Shown here: in pieces, positions 10,755-21,690 of the stretch
Layout of the letters: each line of letters begins with the position of its first letter
How positions within the stretch are numbered: position 1 is the first letter of the stretch
Assembly: GCA_007258455.2 (NCBI GenBank)
Contig: VDFB02270651.1
Coordinates: 702,609,360-702,673,359, forward strand
Source of the DNA: Sequoia sempervirens
Lineage: Eukaryota; Streptophyta; Pinopsida; Cupressales; Cupressaceae
Direction: 5' to 3'
Length of the DNA stretch: 64,000 nt
Translations under genes and position numbers: made by a program
Notes under the pieces: model-generated
The model's database searches: none
Seen by the model: the letters and a program-made list of their open reading frames with translations, nothing else
Told to the model about the DNA's origin: nothing

Positions 10755-12145
10755 TGTTGGAATATTGTGCCTCAATCTCATAGGTTGAAACCTCTAAAAG
10801 AGAAAAGTTGGTGTGACATACTTTCTGTCTGGCCGACTAGCAGTTGTGCAACCTTATGAAATGTTAAGGTTGCCGAGACCTTGTTGATGTCTTGCCGACT
10901 AGAGCTATCGCTATGACTTGTTGTGTTTGGTGTAACCCTCTGCTGAGTGAGTTTGTCTAGCTAACAAGTGGTTTCAGGGAGAGGCATGAAGACTCAGTAA
11001 GAACTCTTGGTGACAGATGGTGTTTTGCCGATAGCTTTACACTCGGAGTCATTGGGGAGAGACTTGAACTCTTCAGTATGAAGTCTTAGCGATGGGTGTT
11101 TGTCTCGCCGATGCTTTGGCTATTATTGGTATGACTCATGGTGAAAGGTGGTCTCAGGGTAACTTGGAGGCTTTCAGTAAGAACTCTTGCCGATAGTTGG
11201 TTCTCTCGCCGATGGGTATGAACATTGATGTGACCTCTTGGAAAAAGCGGTAAGTCTCGCCGACGGTAGGAAATTTTGGTGTAGCATGAAAGGCTCAGTA
11301 TGATCTCTTGGTGAATAGCGATAATCTCACCAATGGGAATGCTAATGTCTAAGTGACCTTTAAACATCGGTATGATCTCTCATCGACTATCGATTGTCTT
11401 GGCAATAGCGATACATGTGATGGATATCGGTATGATGTCTTGGCAACAAGGGGAAGTCCAAGCGACAGTTTGTGAACTCAGTATAATGTCTTGCTGATGG
11501 TGAGAACTCTTGGCGATAACTACAATCAGCTCTTGTGGCATCAGGGAGACACGGTTAGTGTCTCACCGACATGTTAACACAAGTTGAACGTTGTTGACCA
11601 ATTGGAAGACTATCCTACGTGGTGTGTCTTCGACCAATTAGAGAAGCCGAATGGGAACCGTTGGAAGTTAGTCTATTGTGGCCATTCTATGAGGAAGTTC
11701 AACAGACAAGGATGACATGGATATACTCTGCAATTGCAGATGATGTTTAGTTCAATGAATAGTTGGACGAATGGTTGGATGAATAGTTCAATGAGTGATC
11801 AGTGTGAATTCAATTATGAGAATATTGTAATTTGAATGTTCTGTACAAGGTTGATCAAGGATTATGCTACTGTAAATTGACATCAGAAAGATAAGTTTGA
11901 TCTCTGTATGTAATTTCCATTACTGTAATACTAAGGGGCTTTTCTTGGTGTGGTGGGTTTTTCTCGCATAAGGGTTTTCCCATGTAAATCTGGTGTTCGT
12001 CTATGTATGTTCATTTCTCTGTTTCTGCTATTTCTTTCAAGTGTATCTTAATTAGACTATAATTGAAAATTTAAAAGTATCTCTGCATTCTTCGCTGAGG
12101 TTTTGACATTAGGAGAGTTATTTCCACACCATAGCTTTCCTTACA
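10755..12145 (+). repeat. right LTR of copia element
   Basis: This 1,391-bp copy of the LTR at 5157-6584 has TG...CA ends. It differs by many point changes and by loss of about 38 bp near 10955. It ends at CTTACA, and the next bases (GCCCC...) belong to the flank. Confidence 0.93.
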
Positions 12146-12370
12146 GCCCCTGCACCAAATTTCAATATTTCAATAAATGTCATTACAAGTACAAATCTTA
12201 TTACAATGCCTTAGGTACTCTATTCTCACAAATATTTTACAATGTCACTCATACATTTGAGATTCTCTTATAATATCTACATCATAGGTTCTCATTTAGA
12301 GGTTAACTTCAAATGAGTAACTTGAGATTCCCTCGCAACGCTTCACATGCTCTTTTATAATTGCTTCAAA
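12146..12370. other. flank between copia LTR and CDK fragment
   Basis: No gene is seen. It holds one copy (12257-12332) of an 80-bp direct repeat that recurs at 12700-12777 on the other side of the CDK fragment. Confidence 0.5.
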
Positions 12371-12700
12371 TCAGAATTGATATTTTTCAAGATCATCAAA
12401 ATAAGGATGTTGCATTGCTTTTTTGGCTGAGATTCTCTTCGATGGCTCAAAAATCAGCATTTTCTGCAAGGAGAGATGAATCAATTTTTACTAGTTTAGT
12501 TACAAATGTACACAAAGTAAAAGAATAAAAAGAAATAGCTCATCCAAAATGGAAATGAAATGAAAATAGATGGAAGGCACTTACAGATAGGCATGGCAGT
12601 CGAGCTCAACTTAGTCACTCCTGGTCATACATCTTCACTAGGAGTTCTAAGGTACCTATTGCACACAACACTTCTCATGAATCTAGAATATCTTGAAATT
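12371..12700 (-). pseudogene. B-type cyclin-dependent kinase gene fragment
   Basis: CDKB kinases are plant-specific Ser/Thr kinases that drive mitosis. On the minus strand the last exon (12463 down to TGA at 12371) encodes [20 protein letters not shown] then [14 protein letters not shown], the C-terminal lobe end of the CDK fold. It is preceded by a good acceptor (TTGCAG). A GTAAGT donor lies at 12579-12584, and the exon before it reads LRTPSEDV, a TGA where WPGVTKL needs Trp, then PGVTKLSS. EFQDIL, the start of the preceding conserved block, is visible up to about 12700. The exon between the two (WHEYPQW... to GVDLL) is missing, and the Trp stop and small indels break the frame. It keeps introns, so it is a genomic, not cDNA, copy. 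An 80-bp direct repeat flanks it (12257-12332 and 12700-12777). Confidence 0.87.
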
Positions 12701-12794
12701 CGAGATGCTCCTATAATGTCTACATCATAGGTGCTCATGATAAGGTTAACTTCAAATGAATAACTTGAAATTATCCCACTCTCTCCCACCCTCT

Positions 12795-12894
12795 NNNNNN
12801 NNNNNNNNNNNNNNNNNNNNNNNNNNNNNNNNNNNNNNNNNNNNNNNNNNNNNNNNNNNNNNNNNNNNNNNNNNNNNNNNNNNNNNNNNNNNNN
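12795..12894. other. assembly gap, 100 N
   Basis: There are exactly 100 undetermined bases, a conventional placeholder length. The flanks are CTCTCCCACCCTCT and GA-rich sequence, so the break probably lies in a purine/pyrimidine microsatellite. The true gap size is unknown. Confidence 0.98.
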
Positions 12895-13130
12895 GATAGC
12901 TCAATAGATAGAGGGGGGAAGAGGTTGGAGTGACATAGATAGTGGGAGATATAGAGAGCGACAGGGAGAGATATATCAATCACCCTCCCTATATCTCTAT
13001 CTATTCATCCTTATCTCTTTGTCTCTCTACCCCTCTCTATCTCTTTGTCTCCCTTTCTATTTGTATGTTTCTCATTATCTCCCTCTCTCTCTATATTTTC
13101 TTCCCTATATTTATCTTTGTCTCCTTAAGT
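12895..13130. repeat. GA-rich then CT-rich low-complexity block
   Basis: GATAGAG-type purine sequence switches at about 12975 to CTCTCTATCTC-type pyrimidine sequence, giving an imperfect inverted arrangement. The same switch is at 57045-57275 in the second copy. Confidence 0.85.
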
Positions 13131-13574
13131 GTGCAATGGGTACATTGAAGAGGTCTTAAAAGAGAATTATCATATCTTTAATCAAATGGCATGCTACCTT
13201 GAGCATAACTCCCCAAGGACACATGCCATCCTTGGATTATTGACATGAAACAACCAATCAAAATTTAGTTTCTCTCTCATATTAATATATATTACTATTA
13301 TATTAAATATATATTATATTAATTATATTTTGTATTATATAAAAATATAATTCTATTATTAATTAATTATAATAATTTTATAATGATTTAATAATTTTGT
13401 TAAAGAATATAATATATAATTATAATAAGTTGAATAATTATATTATTTATTATGTAAAATATAGCTAATATATACTTAACTATATTGTAGAATATTAAAA
13501 CCTAGTTAAATGGCGCCAAAATTTTGAACTTAATTAACATATTGCAAAACCTAACAAAACCAGGTTGTAGCTCA
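13131..13574. other. AT-rich spacer
   Basis: The stretch is dominated by TATTA and TTAATTA words and has no coding signal. It recurs at 57290-57720. Confidence 0.6.
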
Positions 13575-14105
13575 TGAAATTGGAGAAGTGAAAGGTCAAT
13601 GCCAGTGCTGAGGAAGAGTTTGGAGTAGTGAAAATAAGGTCAATGCCAGCGTCGAGGAAGAGTTTGGAGTAGTGAAAACAAGGTCAATGCTAGCGCCGAT
13701 GAAGAGTTTGGAGTTAAAACAAGGTCAATACCAGCGCCGACGAAGAGTTTGGAGGAGTGAAAACAAGGTCAATATCAGCGCCAAGAAAAAATTTGTAGGA
13801 GTGAAAACAAGGTCAATACTAGCACCAAGGAAGAGTTTGGAGTTAAAACAAGGTCAATACCAGCGCCGAGGAAGTGTTTGGAGGAGTGAAAACAAGGTCA
13901 ATATTAGTTCTGAGGAAGAGTTTGGAGGAGTGAAAACAAGGTCAATACCCAGCGCCGAGGAAGAGTTTGGAGTTAAAACAAGGTCAATACCAGCACTGAC
14001 GAAGAGTTTGGAGGAGTGAAAACAAGGTCAATATCAATGCTGAGGAAGAGTTTGGAGGAGTGAAAACAAGGTCAATACTAGTGTTGAGGACGAGGTTGAG
14101 GGCAC
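13575..14105. repeat. 42-bp minisatellite, copy 1
   Basis: Around 13 units resemble GAGGAAGAGTTTGGAGGAGT followed by GAAAACAAGGTCAATACCAGCGCC; some units are shortened to about 34 bp (GGAGTTAAAACAAGG form). The open frame across it (ENKVNISAEEEFGGVKTRS-like) is a by-product of the repeat. The same array at 57735-57985 has about six units, so copy number has changed since duplication. Confidence 0.9.
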
Positions 14106-15678
14106 TCAGGGAAAATTGACGACCAAGGGGCAATGAGTACTGTAAGTTTGGCACCCCCATTTTCTTTAACCTTCAATTTTCATGCCTAGTTTCCAAAGAT
14201 CTTCTCGTACATTGGCACCCCCATTCTCGTAAAATGGTATAAGATAAGACAGAAAAAATAAAATAGCTTAGTCTTTCACATTTTTATCCACCAGCCTCAG
14301 GTCTTGAAAAACTCCCCATAATCTACCCAATATCTTGCTGAGGTCTAGATTTCATCACACACATAGCCTTCTACCGTGATGAGTCTCATAATCAGAGACT
14401 TAGCCCAAGTATATAGCTAAGGTAGACTTAATAAATGGAATAAAGTATTGCCAATTCTTCTTAATACCTCCACCACAAACATATATGCAAGGTAAGTTGC
14501 TGTTTTACAAGAAGCGTGTTGATCTTCTATCTACCTATGGAATTTCCAATTCCAATAAAGGGCAGCTCTTAGGACCTGGACCAACTGACGAGGATTTGAA
14601 AGACCTCCTACACTTTGGGCTTTACAAGACCTGGGAGGGTGATCCCTTAATGCGTTTACAACCTTTGCACCATCATCATAAACAACATTAACAACAACAG
14701 ATAATCTCATTTAATAGCTCAATATAATAGGATAATACCCAATAGAATTGGTTGTTTATCAATAATATCAACTATTTGGAGCATGAGATAACTACAACAA
14801 CATTTCACAGTATAAGATAGTCATTGATTTGCAATTTGTAGCAAGCTCTAGGTAAAGGAAAACAAATACTGAACCATACAAATAAGTACAACTTAGATCA
14901 GTGCCATGTATCCATTGGAGAAGTCAAATTTATAAGCATCTAGGGGTTTATGACAGATTTAACACATAACATATAAGATCCTTGATAAAATTGCTTTACA
15001 ATCTCATCAATATGTATTTTAACCCAATACTACTTATCAAATCCTTATACAAAACATATCCACCTACAATCCCATTCAAGCATTTTAATTAATTCCTTGA
15101 ATTAAACCTAAAATAAGAACCATACACACCACAATAGTGAGATGAACGAAACAACCCTTGATCATTTTATTCAAAATTCAGATATGCTTGTACAATGGAG
15201 AGACATGAGTTTGAATTAATGATATCAATTCAAATGCCAGTACTGTCATAAAACATCAAATCCCCATGAATTCAAAACCTACTACAGAATGACTCAAAAC
15301 CTAAATTGCATTTTTCCTAAAACTATTAGACTTTACAATTTGCTCTACAACTTCATCTAGACTCGACCAAAAATATCTAACTTGCTAACTCATACTTTTG
15401 GCCTTGAAATCCTTCTTATAGAAAAAGGAGCAAACAAGCATCAGGCCAGAAAGCACACGTGTCACCAGCCAATTGGACTGCCTTGTGATATTCCAAAAAA
15501 TTGTTACAATAGCAATCTCCCCAGAGAATCTTCTTGTTCATCATGCCTGCTGAGAATGGTTGATGCAGCAACAAAAAAAATTCAAGAATTCCGCGCCTAG
15601 ATTGTTAAAAAAAAACAAAACTAGAATCTATTGTAACTACAACAGCTGATTTGTCAATCGTTAGTAGCCTACATCTTT
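14106..15678. other. spacer shared with 44385-45521
   Basis: No proven gene. From about 14530 this matches 44388-45520 at the other ORF A locus. A 50-codon plus-strand frame, STYGISNSNKGQLLGPGPTD then EDLKDLLHF (14530-14690), stays open in both copies. It could be a small exon or chance conservation. The end of the spacer is the sequence just downstream of the ORF A stop. Confidence 0.6.
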
Positions 15679-15895
15679 TCACTCTTCCTCAGTTAAATAT
15701 ACATTTACCCATTTTTGGTACTCTTCATTAGCTGGCCAATCAAAATTGATCACCTCATTCACCTTGACACTATAAGGTTTGTACTTAACTGCCACCTGAT
15801 TCGCTTCTCTTTCAAAAAACTCCAAGAATGAGCTGGTGCTAATGATTTTGTCCATACAACTCACCAACAAATCATAATCTGAGTTACCCTGTCTT
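15679..15895 (-). pseudogene. ORF A C-terminal fragment, copy 1
   Basis: About 70 codons on the minus strand (LLVSCMDKIISTSSFLEFFE ... FDWPANEEYQKWVNVYLTEEE-stop) match the last part of the long gene at 45522-49146 with only substitutions. Homology ends abruptly near 15895, so the other 94% of the gene is missing. Function is not recognised. Confidence 0.85.
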
Positions 15896-17470
15896 TGAGG
15901 GTTTTGTAGTCAAAACATGATATAAAGGGGCTCTTACACTTTTTGTGATTACTGTAGCTTGTGTAAGAGGCCCAATGGATACTGCTGTAATTGTAGGATG
16001 CATGAATAGGGCGTAGGATGAGAAATAAAGAAGGTATAGCTATTTTCCTCAATAGTTTTGTGAAGAAAAGCATGTGAAATGAGAGGTTCAAGCCTAGGTT
16101 TCAACAAAACATGTATGGTAGATCTGATTTTATGAATTTTTATCCATGTACACACCTAATGGGCTGTTTCTGAACACTGAATATAAATGATATACACACA
16201 CACGCACACACACACACATATATATATGTATGTATATGTATTTTTAAATGTAAATGTAAATGCAATTACTGGATGCTCTCCTAGAACAATAAATGCAACA
16301 TATCATTAAAGAAATCTATATCTATGTATATAAATGTGTATTTCTAAATGCAAGTGTAAATGCAAAGAGCATATGGTTTTGTAGTGTTATAGAGACAACA
16401 TATCCATAAATTAATGTAATTGAAATTCTAAAGTCTTCAACACATACTATGAAATCGATCAAACTATTAAACTACATGAGAAATAAATGAAAACAGTAAA
16501 TGCATATGTATGTGTATTTGTAAATGTAAGTGTAAAATAAATAAGAATAATGAAAATTATAAAAGAATACAAGGAAAGGTCTCCTCCCTTCTTGGTAGTG
16601 ATAACCTCCTCCACACACAACCCTTAAAAATTATGAATAGAGGAATATAATCTTTGAAGAACTCAAAGTTGATTCTCTCCTACCTGATGCAATTAGTCAT
16701 TTTATCCTTACAAACATTTATAGTGATTACTAGAGGCACATAGACCAATTCTTCATAATAGAAGAATTTGATCATACTTTTCCAATGATGGCATTATGAG
16801 AAAACCTTAGGTTAAATGAATAATTCCTAGCTAAGTTCTTTAAATCATGTCCAACAGTATAAGAGAAGACCGTTGCTATGTGTACCTGGATACCATGGAG
16901 AAAGGCTAGTATTTGGGATCTTTCATCAATCATCCTACCTTAAAACATACCAAAAGTCTCATAGCAATTAGACATAGGAAGATTTAATATGACTTAATAA
17001 AAATTTATTGCCAAAGCATAAACTTATGATGACTTAACCAGGCCTAGTACACACTCCCTCCCCATTAACCACTTAGACATATTAAAATTAAATGTAAATT
17101 TGCTGCTATTTTTAGTCATGTAGGCGTCCAATAAACCACTTGGTGGTGTTTCCCTTCAAGTTTATTTACTTGAATGAAGAGAAAAATTCCTTTGATTACA
17201 ATTAGAGAATACATTTGAGGCTTTGGTTGTGTAACTGGTGGACCATAGTCACATTTAACACTTGTTACAAAGTTTGGGAGTTAAAGCGTTAAGTAGATTT
17301 GATTTGTGATGGACACATTTGGACGGTAGTAACAATAGCTTGCAATCTATCAAGATTTGATTACCTTATAACCTGTGAAATTCTAGCGATGAAATGATAT
17401 ATTAATGATAATGTCACCTTGGGATCACATCACCATGAAAAAACTTCATCCAACATCCTTATGAGTGCAG
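15896..17470. other. non-coding region upstream of SET-TnpA gene
   Basis: There is an (AC)n(AT)n(GTAT)n microsatellite at about 16192-16245, with AT-rich DNA after it. I see no coding domain. It would contain the promoter and first exon or exons of the SET-TnpA gene, which I cannot place. It is conserved at 58790-60280. Confidence 0.5.
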
Positions 17471-20400
17471 GCACCACCAAATAGGTATTTGTCAGGTTTA
17501 TCTTCCTCGAGTGAGGAAAATTTAGGAAGAGAAGAGGAAAGTGAGACATGTAGTATGTCTAAAGGAGGGAGATCAACTAGAGGTCAAAAGATTAGAAGAA
17601 AATTCCGTAAACACATGGAATTTTTTCTTGCCGAAGGGGGGTCATGTTCTTATGATGATGAGAGCATAGGCAATGTCGAGGTGCCCTTGAGGTACAAACA
17701 TCTATGGAAACAATGGGTATCCAAGGAACTTCCTCCAATAAACATTGATTTTTGTGTCAATGAGAGGATATATCGCATAGCACCATCGTCATTACATGGT
17801 TTGGGCCTATTTTGCATGGACGACATAAAGGTCTGTTACGAAAAAGTTACTGAATTGATGGAGTATGTTGGACCCTGTTACAGTTACAAAGACTAGATGC
17901 AACTGGTTCGATATACATGAAGTATGCATAAGTATGCATTGTCAGCAAATTATATACAACTAAAAGATAAGGATCAAAATAAAGGAGTGGCTATGTACAT
18001 TGACGGAAGGCCAAAAGCATCAGGGAATATTGTAGGGTTTATAAATAGTACATGACCTGGTCAACAAATAAGCAACCCAATTACATATTCAAGGCGCGTG
18101 AGGGAAACTGTGTATTCGTATGTGCGATAAAATCAATAATTGCAGGGGAAGAGTTGCTAATCGATTACAATTTGAATCGATTAGTTACAAACACAATTAC
18201 TATGGGGGTGGTACGTACTATGTACCATTTTACCCAACCTCCAATTAATGACTCCAATATACCATTTTATTCTTATATTTTTTTCGTAAATCTATTGGTT
18301 TCATTTCGGTAATGTTTTTTTATATTTAATTTTTGTCACAGGGGTACATTGATCGTACGGAGAAGGATCTGGCCCAGAGCACATATTGCGATCTATCTTT
18401 AGGCACTTCTACTCAATAGGTTTACCTCATTGTAATTGTACAAATTAGATACGAGCAAAATGTTTTATTATTATGTTTTTTTAATAATTTTTTTGGGTTA
18501 ATTTCGATAATGTTTTTAATATTCTTGTTGCAGTCGAATGATCAGGGAAAGGCACCAGCAAAAGAAGAGAGCATCGATAGTGAGGTGTAGTCAATATTTT
18601 GTGATGATGACATCGCTTATTCAACAAACCCTCTCAATATGATAAAAAAGATCCAAAAAAAATGCAATCAAGAAATGGTTAAGTTGATGTTCATAGTGCC
18701 TCAAACAGATGAGATAAGAGAGAGGGTTAAAATATTGATTGAGAGATTACAAAACTTGCAAGTAAGTTGTCATTAGGTCTTTAATTATAACATAAGTTCA
18801 TTCATAGTTTTATATTTTGTACTTTTTTATGTCATGAACTAAAATATGTGTTATTTTTACAGGGTTATTTTCCTCCTCATGATGCTCCTGGCCATGATCA
18901 GGGTACTGCAAGTGCTGCCCGAGGAGTAAGGGTTGGTACAAGTGTCCATCCTGATCTTCCTACGCATACATCACATCATCTGACCCCATCATCCATGCCT
19001 ATATCGTCGTCTGAAATGTTGGCAACACATACCATGCAGGCATCTGTTAATTTACCCTCTGATAATGAACACATACCGGAACATGCGTTAGGACATGTAC
19101 CTGGGGATGCAGAGGCCACTAGTACTTGTGATGTTTTAGTAGCATTCCTGGATCTTCTCGTATTACTAGTATGGGAACATTTCCGGTCACACTTGTGGTG
19201 ACCGAGGATTTCGTTCCCATAAATATAGAGGTCTCAGATACTTTAAAATGTTTTAATTATTATTATATATAATCCAATTGAAATTTACTTATTGATCGCT
19301 CTTTTTAGACTATTGATCCCATGATCATTTTGTAGGAAATGATATTTTTTATAAACATTTGAGTGATATTACATTGGAGCTCATCGGGACCCCCATACAT
19401 ACACGGTGGAATGCCCAAAATAAAGATTTAAAAGATGAGCTCATTAACTATTTAGTTGTGTTGTTCGGTGATAAAACATTCAACCGAACCAAGGTCCTTT
19501 AGAAAGCTGGTACCTATCTAAAGTATACGAGGGGCCAATATAGGTCAGATTTAGAGAAGAAAAAAAAGTATGAGCATCCCTCCATGATTCCAGAGAGGGA
19601 GTGGAATGACCTGGTGTCGGATGGAAAGGAGAAGGCTGAAAAGAAAAAATGAAAGACACCACCGGGCCAAGGAAGGTATGTGATACTATCAACAATGTAA
19701 TTATATACTAATTACTCTTTTTTTTACATAATCTAACGTATTTCAAACTTTTCATAGGCTTCCCGACACATCAAAGGCAACAAAGGAAAGACTAGAGAAA
19801 CACGGGCAACACAAACTTGGCTCTGGTGGTTATATGAAATTAGTCGCATGAATTGTAAGTATCAATAAATGAAATATAGTATCCATGAAATAATAAATTG
19901 AAAACAATTTTGGTTTTATCACACCATAGAAGAAAAATTCATGATCCTATGCAAAAATGTAGGCCTCTGAATTCAATAGAGTTCCCACAGAAGATGACCT
20001 GAAGATTGCCTTCCAGCAAGGCTATGGAGCCGTGGCTGAACGCCTAAGAGTCTTGACTGGGAAAACACAACCTTCCACTACATCTGACACACACGTAAAT
20101 AAACTCAATAAAGTTTATTTAAAATTGAATACTTGTGCAATCTATTCAATATTAATTTTCACCATAAAGTAATTATATGACTTTTTTTTTTTAAACATTC
20201 AAGCAATGATAATACTGCGCATGACATTGGAATGCAACTTGGTGAGGGTGGAGCACAACGTGCAAATGAAGGTCATGGTGTGCATCCTGGTACTTTAGAG
20301 CATGTAGAGTGTGATCAACATGTTGAGCATGATCAGGATAGAGAAGATCAGGAACATGATGTGGCCCCATCAGGTAAAGAGGACCACTCTAAAGTTCTTT

Positions 20401-20554
20401 TAAACATATTTAATTGCAATTGGTGTATTAATTAATGTACATAACCTTTCGTGTTTCAAATTTAGAGTATGTAGAGCATGATCAACATATATTGATTTAG
20501 AAAATGATACTCCACATCAGCTTTATGTAGCTTTAAAAAAGAAACAAAAAAAAA
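17471..20554 (+). pseudogene. SET-domain / CACTA TnpA-like fusion gene, copy 1
   Basis: A spliced gene whose exons are bounded by AG/GT: 17471-about 18200, 18342-18419, 18534-18761, 18863-about 19231, 19309-19675, 19758-19854, 19963-20094, 20204-20373 and 20466-20554. The first exon carries a SET domain: SSLHGLGLFCMDDI, ELMEYVGP, then YIDGRPKASGNIVGFINST, QPNYIFKAREGN and AGEELLIDYNL. SET domains methylate lysines with S-adenosylmethionine. The usual NHxCxPN is altered (INST...QPN). Next come a helical Glu/Lys segment (DEIRERVKILIERLQNLQ), a Pro/His/Ser-rich linker and a TnpA-like (Transposase_24-type) domain with RWNAQNKDLKDELINYLVVL, SMIPEREWNDL, KLGSGGYMKL and DDLKIAFQQGYGAVAERL. The tail is acidic then basic. 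Stops at 17897, 17920, in the SET core (TGA near 18053), near 18588 and near 19500, plus frameshifts, show decay. The true first exon was not found; a frame can be read from GTG 17465 but no good ATG exists. Confidence 0.75.
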
Positions 20555-20614
20555 GTGATTGTAATCATATCATGACAACCATATTTTTGATAATATGTAA
20601 AAACTGAAAGAATG

Positions 20615-20780
20615 AATATTATATGTTAATGAATGAATGTGAATATGTTCATTAATAAATGTTATATGTTAATGAATGAATGTTATATGTTATTAATGGA
20701 TGAATGAATGAATGTTATATGTTATTAATGGATGAATGAATGAATGTTATATTTTATTAATGGATGAATGAATGATTAAT
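20615..20780. repeat. short tandem repeat
   Basis: Four to five copies of a roughly 35-bp unit containing TTATATGTTATTAATGGATG and AATGAATGAATG lie just downstream of the SET-TnpA gene. Confidence 0.85.
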
Positions 20781-20979
20781 GTTATATAATTGGGTATGGG
20801 GAATTGAGAGTGATGTGAAGGGGGGAGGGGCCAAATGAGCTTCCACTGTCACATGGTTGGCCCTGTTAAGTAGAGAAAATTAAACTATTCTTGAAACAAA
20901 GAGAAGCTCAATAAGGTAATGCACTTTTCAATATAAGAAATGCATCGTTTGAAGCATCAAACCAATATGCAAAGATGAA

Positions 20980-21663
20980 AGAAAGTGCTAAATTTTCACT
21001 ATGGTGGCAGAAAAATGATTCTTTATACCCTGAATCAGTCATCAGTCTCCACGATGGTACATTTCAATGAATATTTAAAAAAAAAATTGCATTTTTTCAT
21101 CGCAATTTCAATGAAAACCACCGACAAGTCACTGAAAAGGTCCGACGAAGTTGCTATAGCTGCGACGAAGGCTTCATCGTAACTCCTTTCCGATTTCGTC
21201 ACAATTTTGATGAACTTTTGGTGTTTTTTTGACGCTCCTCCTTGCCCATTTTGTCAAAATAGTGACGAACTTCTGGTGCATTTTCAACGCTACTCCTTGC
21301 CCATTTTGTCGAAATGGCGACGAACTTATGGTGTTTTTTCGACACTACTCCTTGCCCATTTCGTCGAAATGGCAACGAACTTCTGGTGTTGTTTTGATGC
21401 TACTCCTTGCTCATTTTTTTGAAATGGCAATGAACTTCTGGTGTAATTCATCGGTGGATACACGAAGTTCTCGTCGATATTTCGATGAACATCTAGGCCA
21501 TTTTATGATGCCGACGACCAATGAATTTGTGCCGTTATTTTGACGTTTAATTTGTCATCGGCCTTGCACCGAAAATATTTTTTTCATTTCATTGCTTTTC
21601 TGACAAAGATTTGTTGAACGACTGACAAACGTCCATTGGAAAACGGTGTCAAATTAAGTAGTG
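20980..21663 (+). mobile_element. CACTA (En/Spm) 3' subterminal repeats and terminus
   Basis: About five 60-bp repeats carry CGACGAACTTCTGGTG and TACTCCTTGCCCATTTTGTCG, and short CGACGAA / TTCGTCG words occur in both orientations. Clusters like this are bound by TnpA in En/Spm elements. The region ends at TAAGTAGTG (21655-21663), the reverse complement of CACTACTTA, which matches the CACTA terminal rule. The gene just inside encodes a TnpA-like domain, which supports the call. The left terminus was not found, and the 3-bp target duplication cannot be tested. Open frames over the repeats are artefacts. Confidence 0.78.
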
Positions 21664-21690
21664 TACCAAATTTGTGATGAATAAAATTTA

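Larger units (their letters stand above)
5157..12145 (+). mobile_element. full-length decayed Ty1/copia LTR retrotransposon
   Basis: This is a 6,989-bp element with LTRs at 5157-6584 and 10755-12145. Both start TGTTGG and end CTTACA. The internal part has a tRNA-Met type primer-binding site, gag, protease, integrase, reverse transcriptase and RNase H in the copia order, and a polypurine tract. All coding domains carry stops or frameshifts, so it is non-autonomous. The 5' LTR is directly preceded by the internal 3' end and polypurine tract of another copy, so a target duplication cannot be read on that side. The LTRs differ by many substitutions and a deletion of about 38 bp in the right LTR, which points to an old insertion. 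Confidence 0.95.
12895..20094. repeat. duplicated region, copy 1
   Basis: This region is collinear, in the same orientation, with 57045-64000. Shared order: GA/CT block, AT-rich DNA, 42-bp minisatellite, spacer, tail of ORF A, CA/TA microsatellite, SET-TnpA gene. Copy 1 keeps about 790 bp (14256-15050) and 232 bp (15485-15717) that copy 2 lacks, and it lacks the 1.2-kb insert found in copy 2. The left limit is unknown because of the gap, and the right limit of homology is beyond the window end in copy 2. Confidence 0.93.

Noticed and set aside
13672..14019. 115-residue frame ENKVNIS...KTRS
   Set aside because: It is a product of the 42-bp repeat and changes with unit number between the two copies.
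21207..21543. Two Cys/Phe-rich frames over the CACTA end
   Set aside because: They are made by the 60-bp subterminal repeats in two phases.
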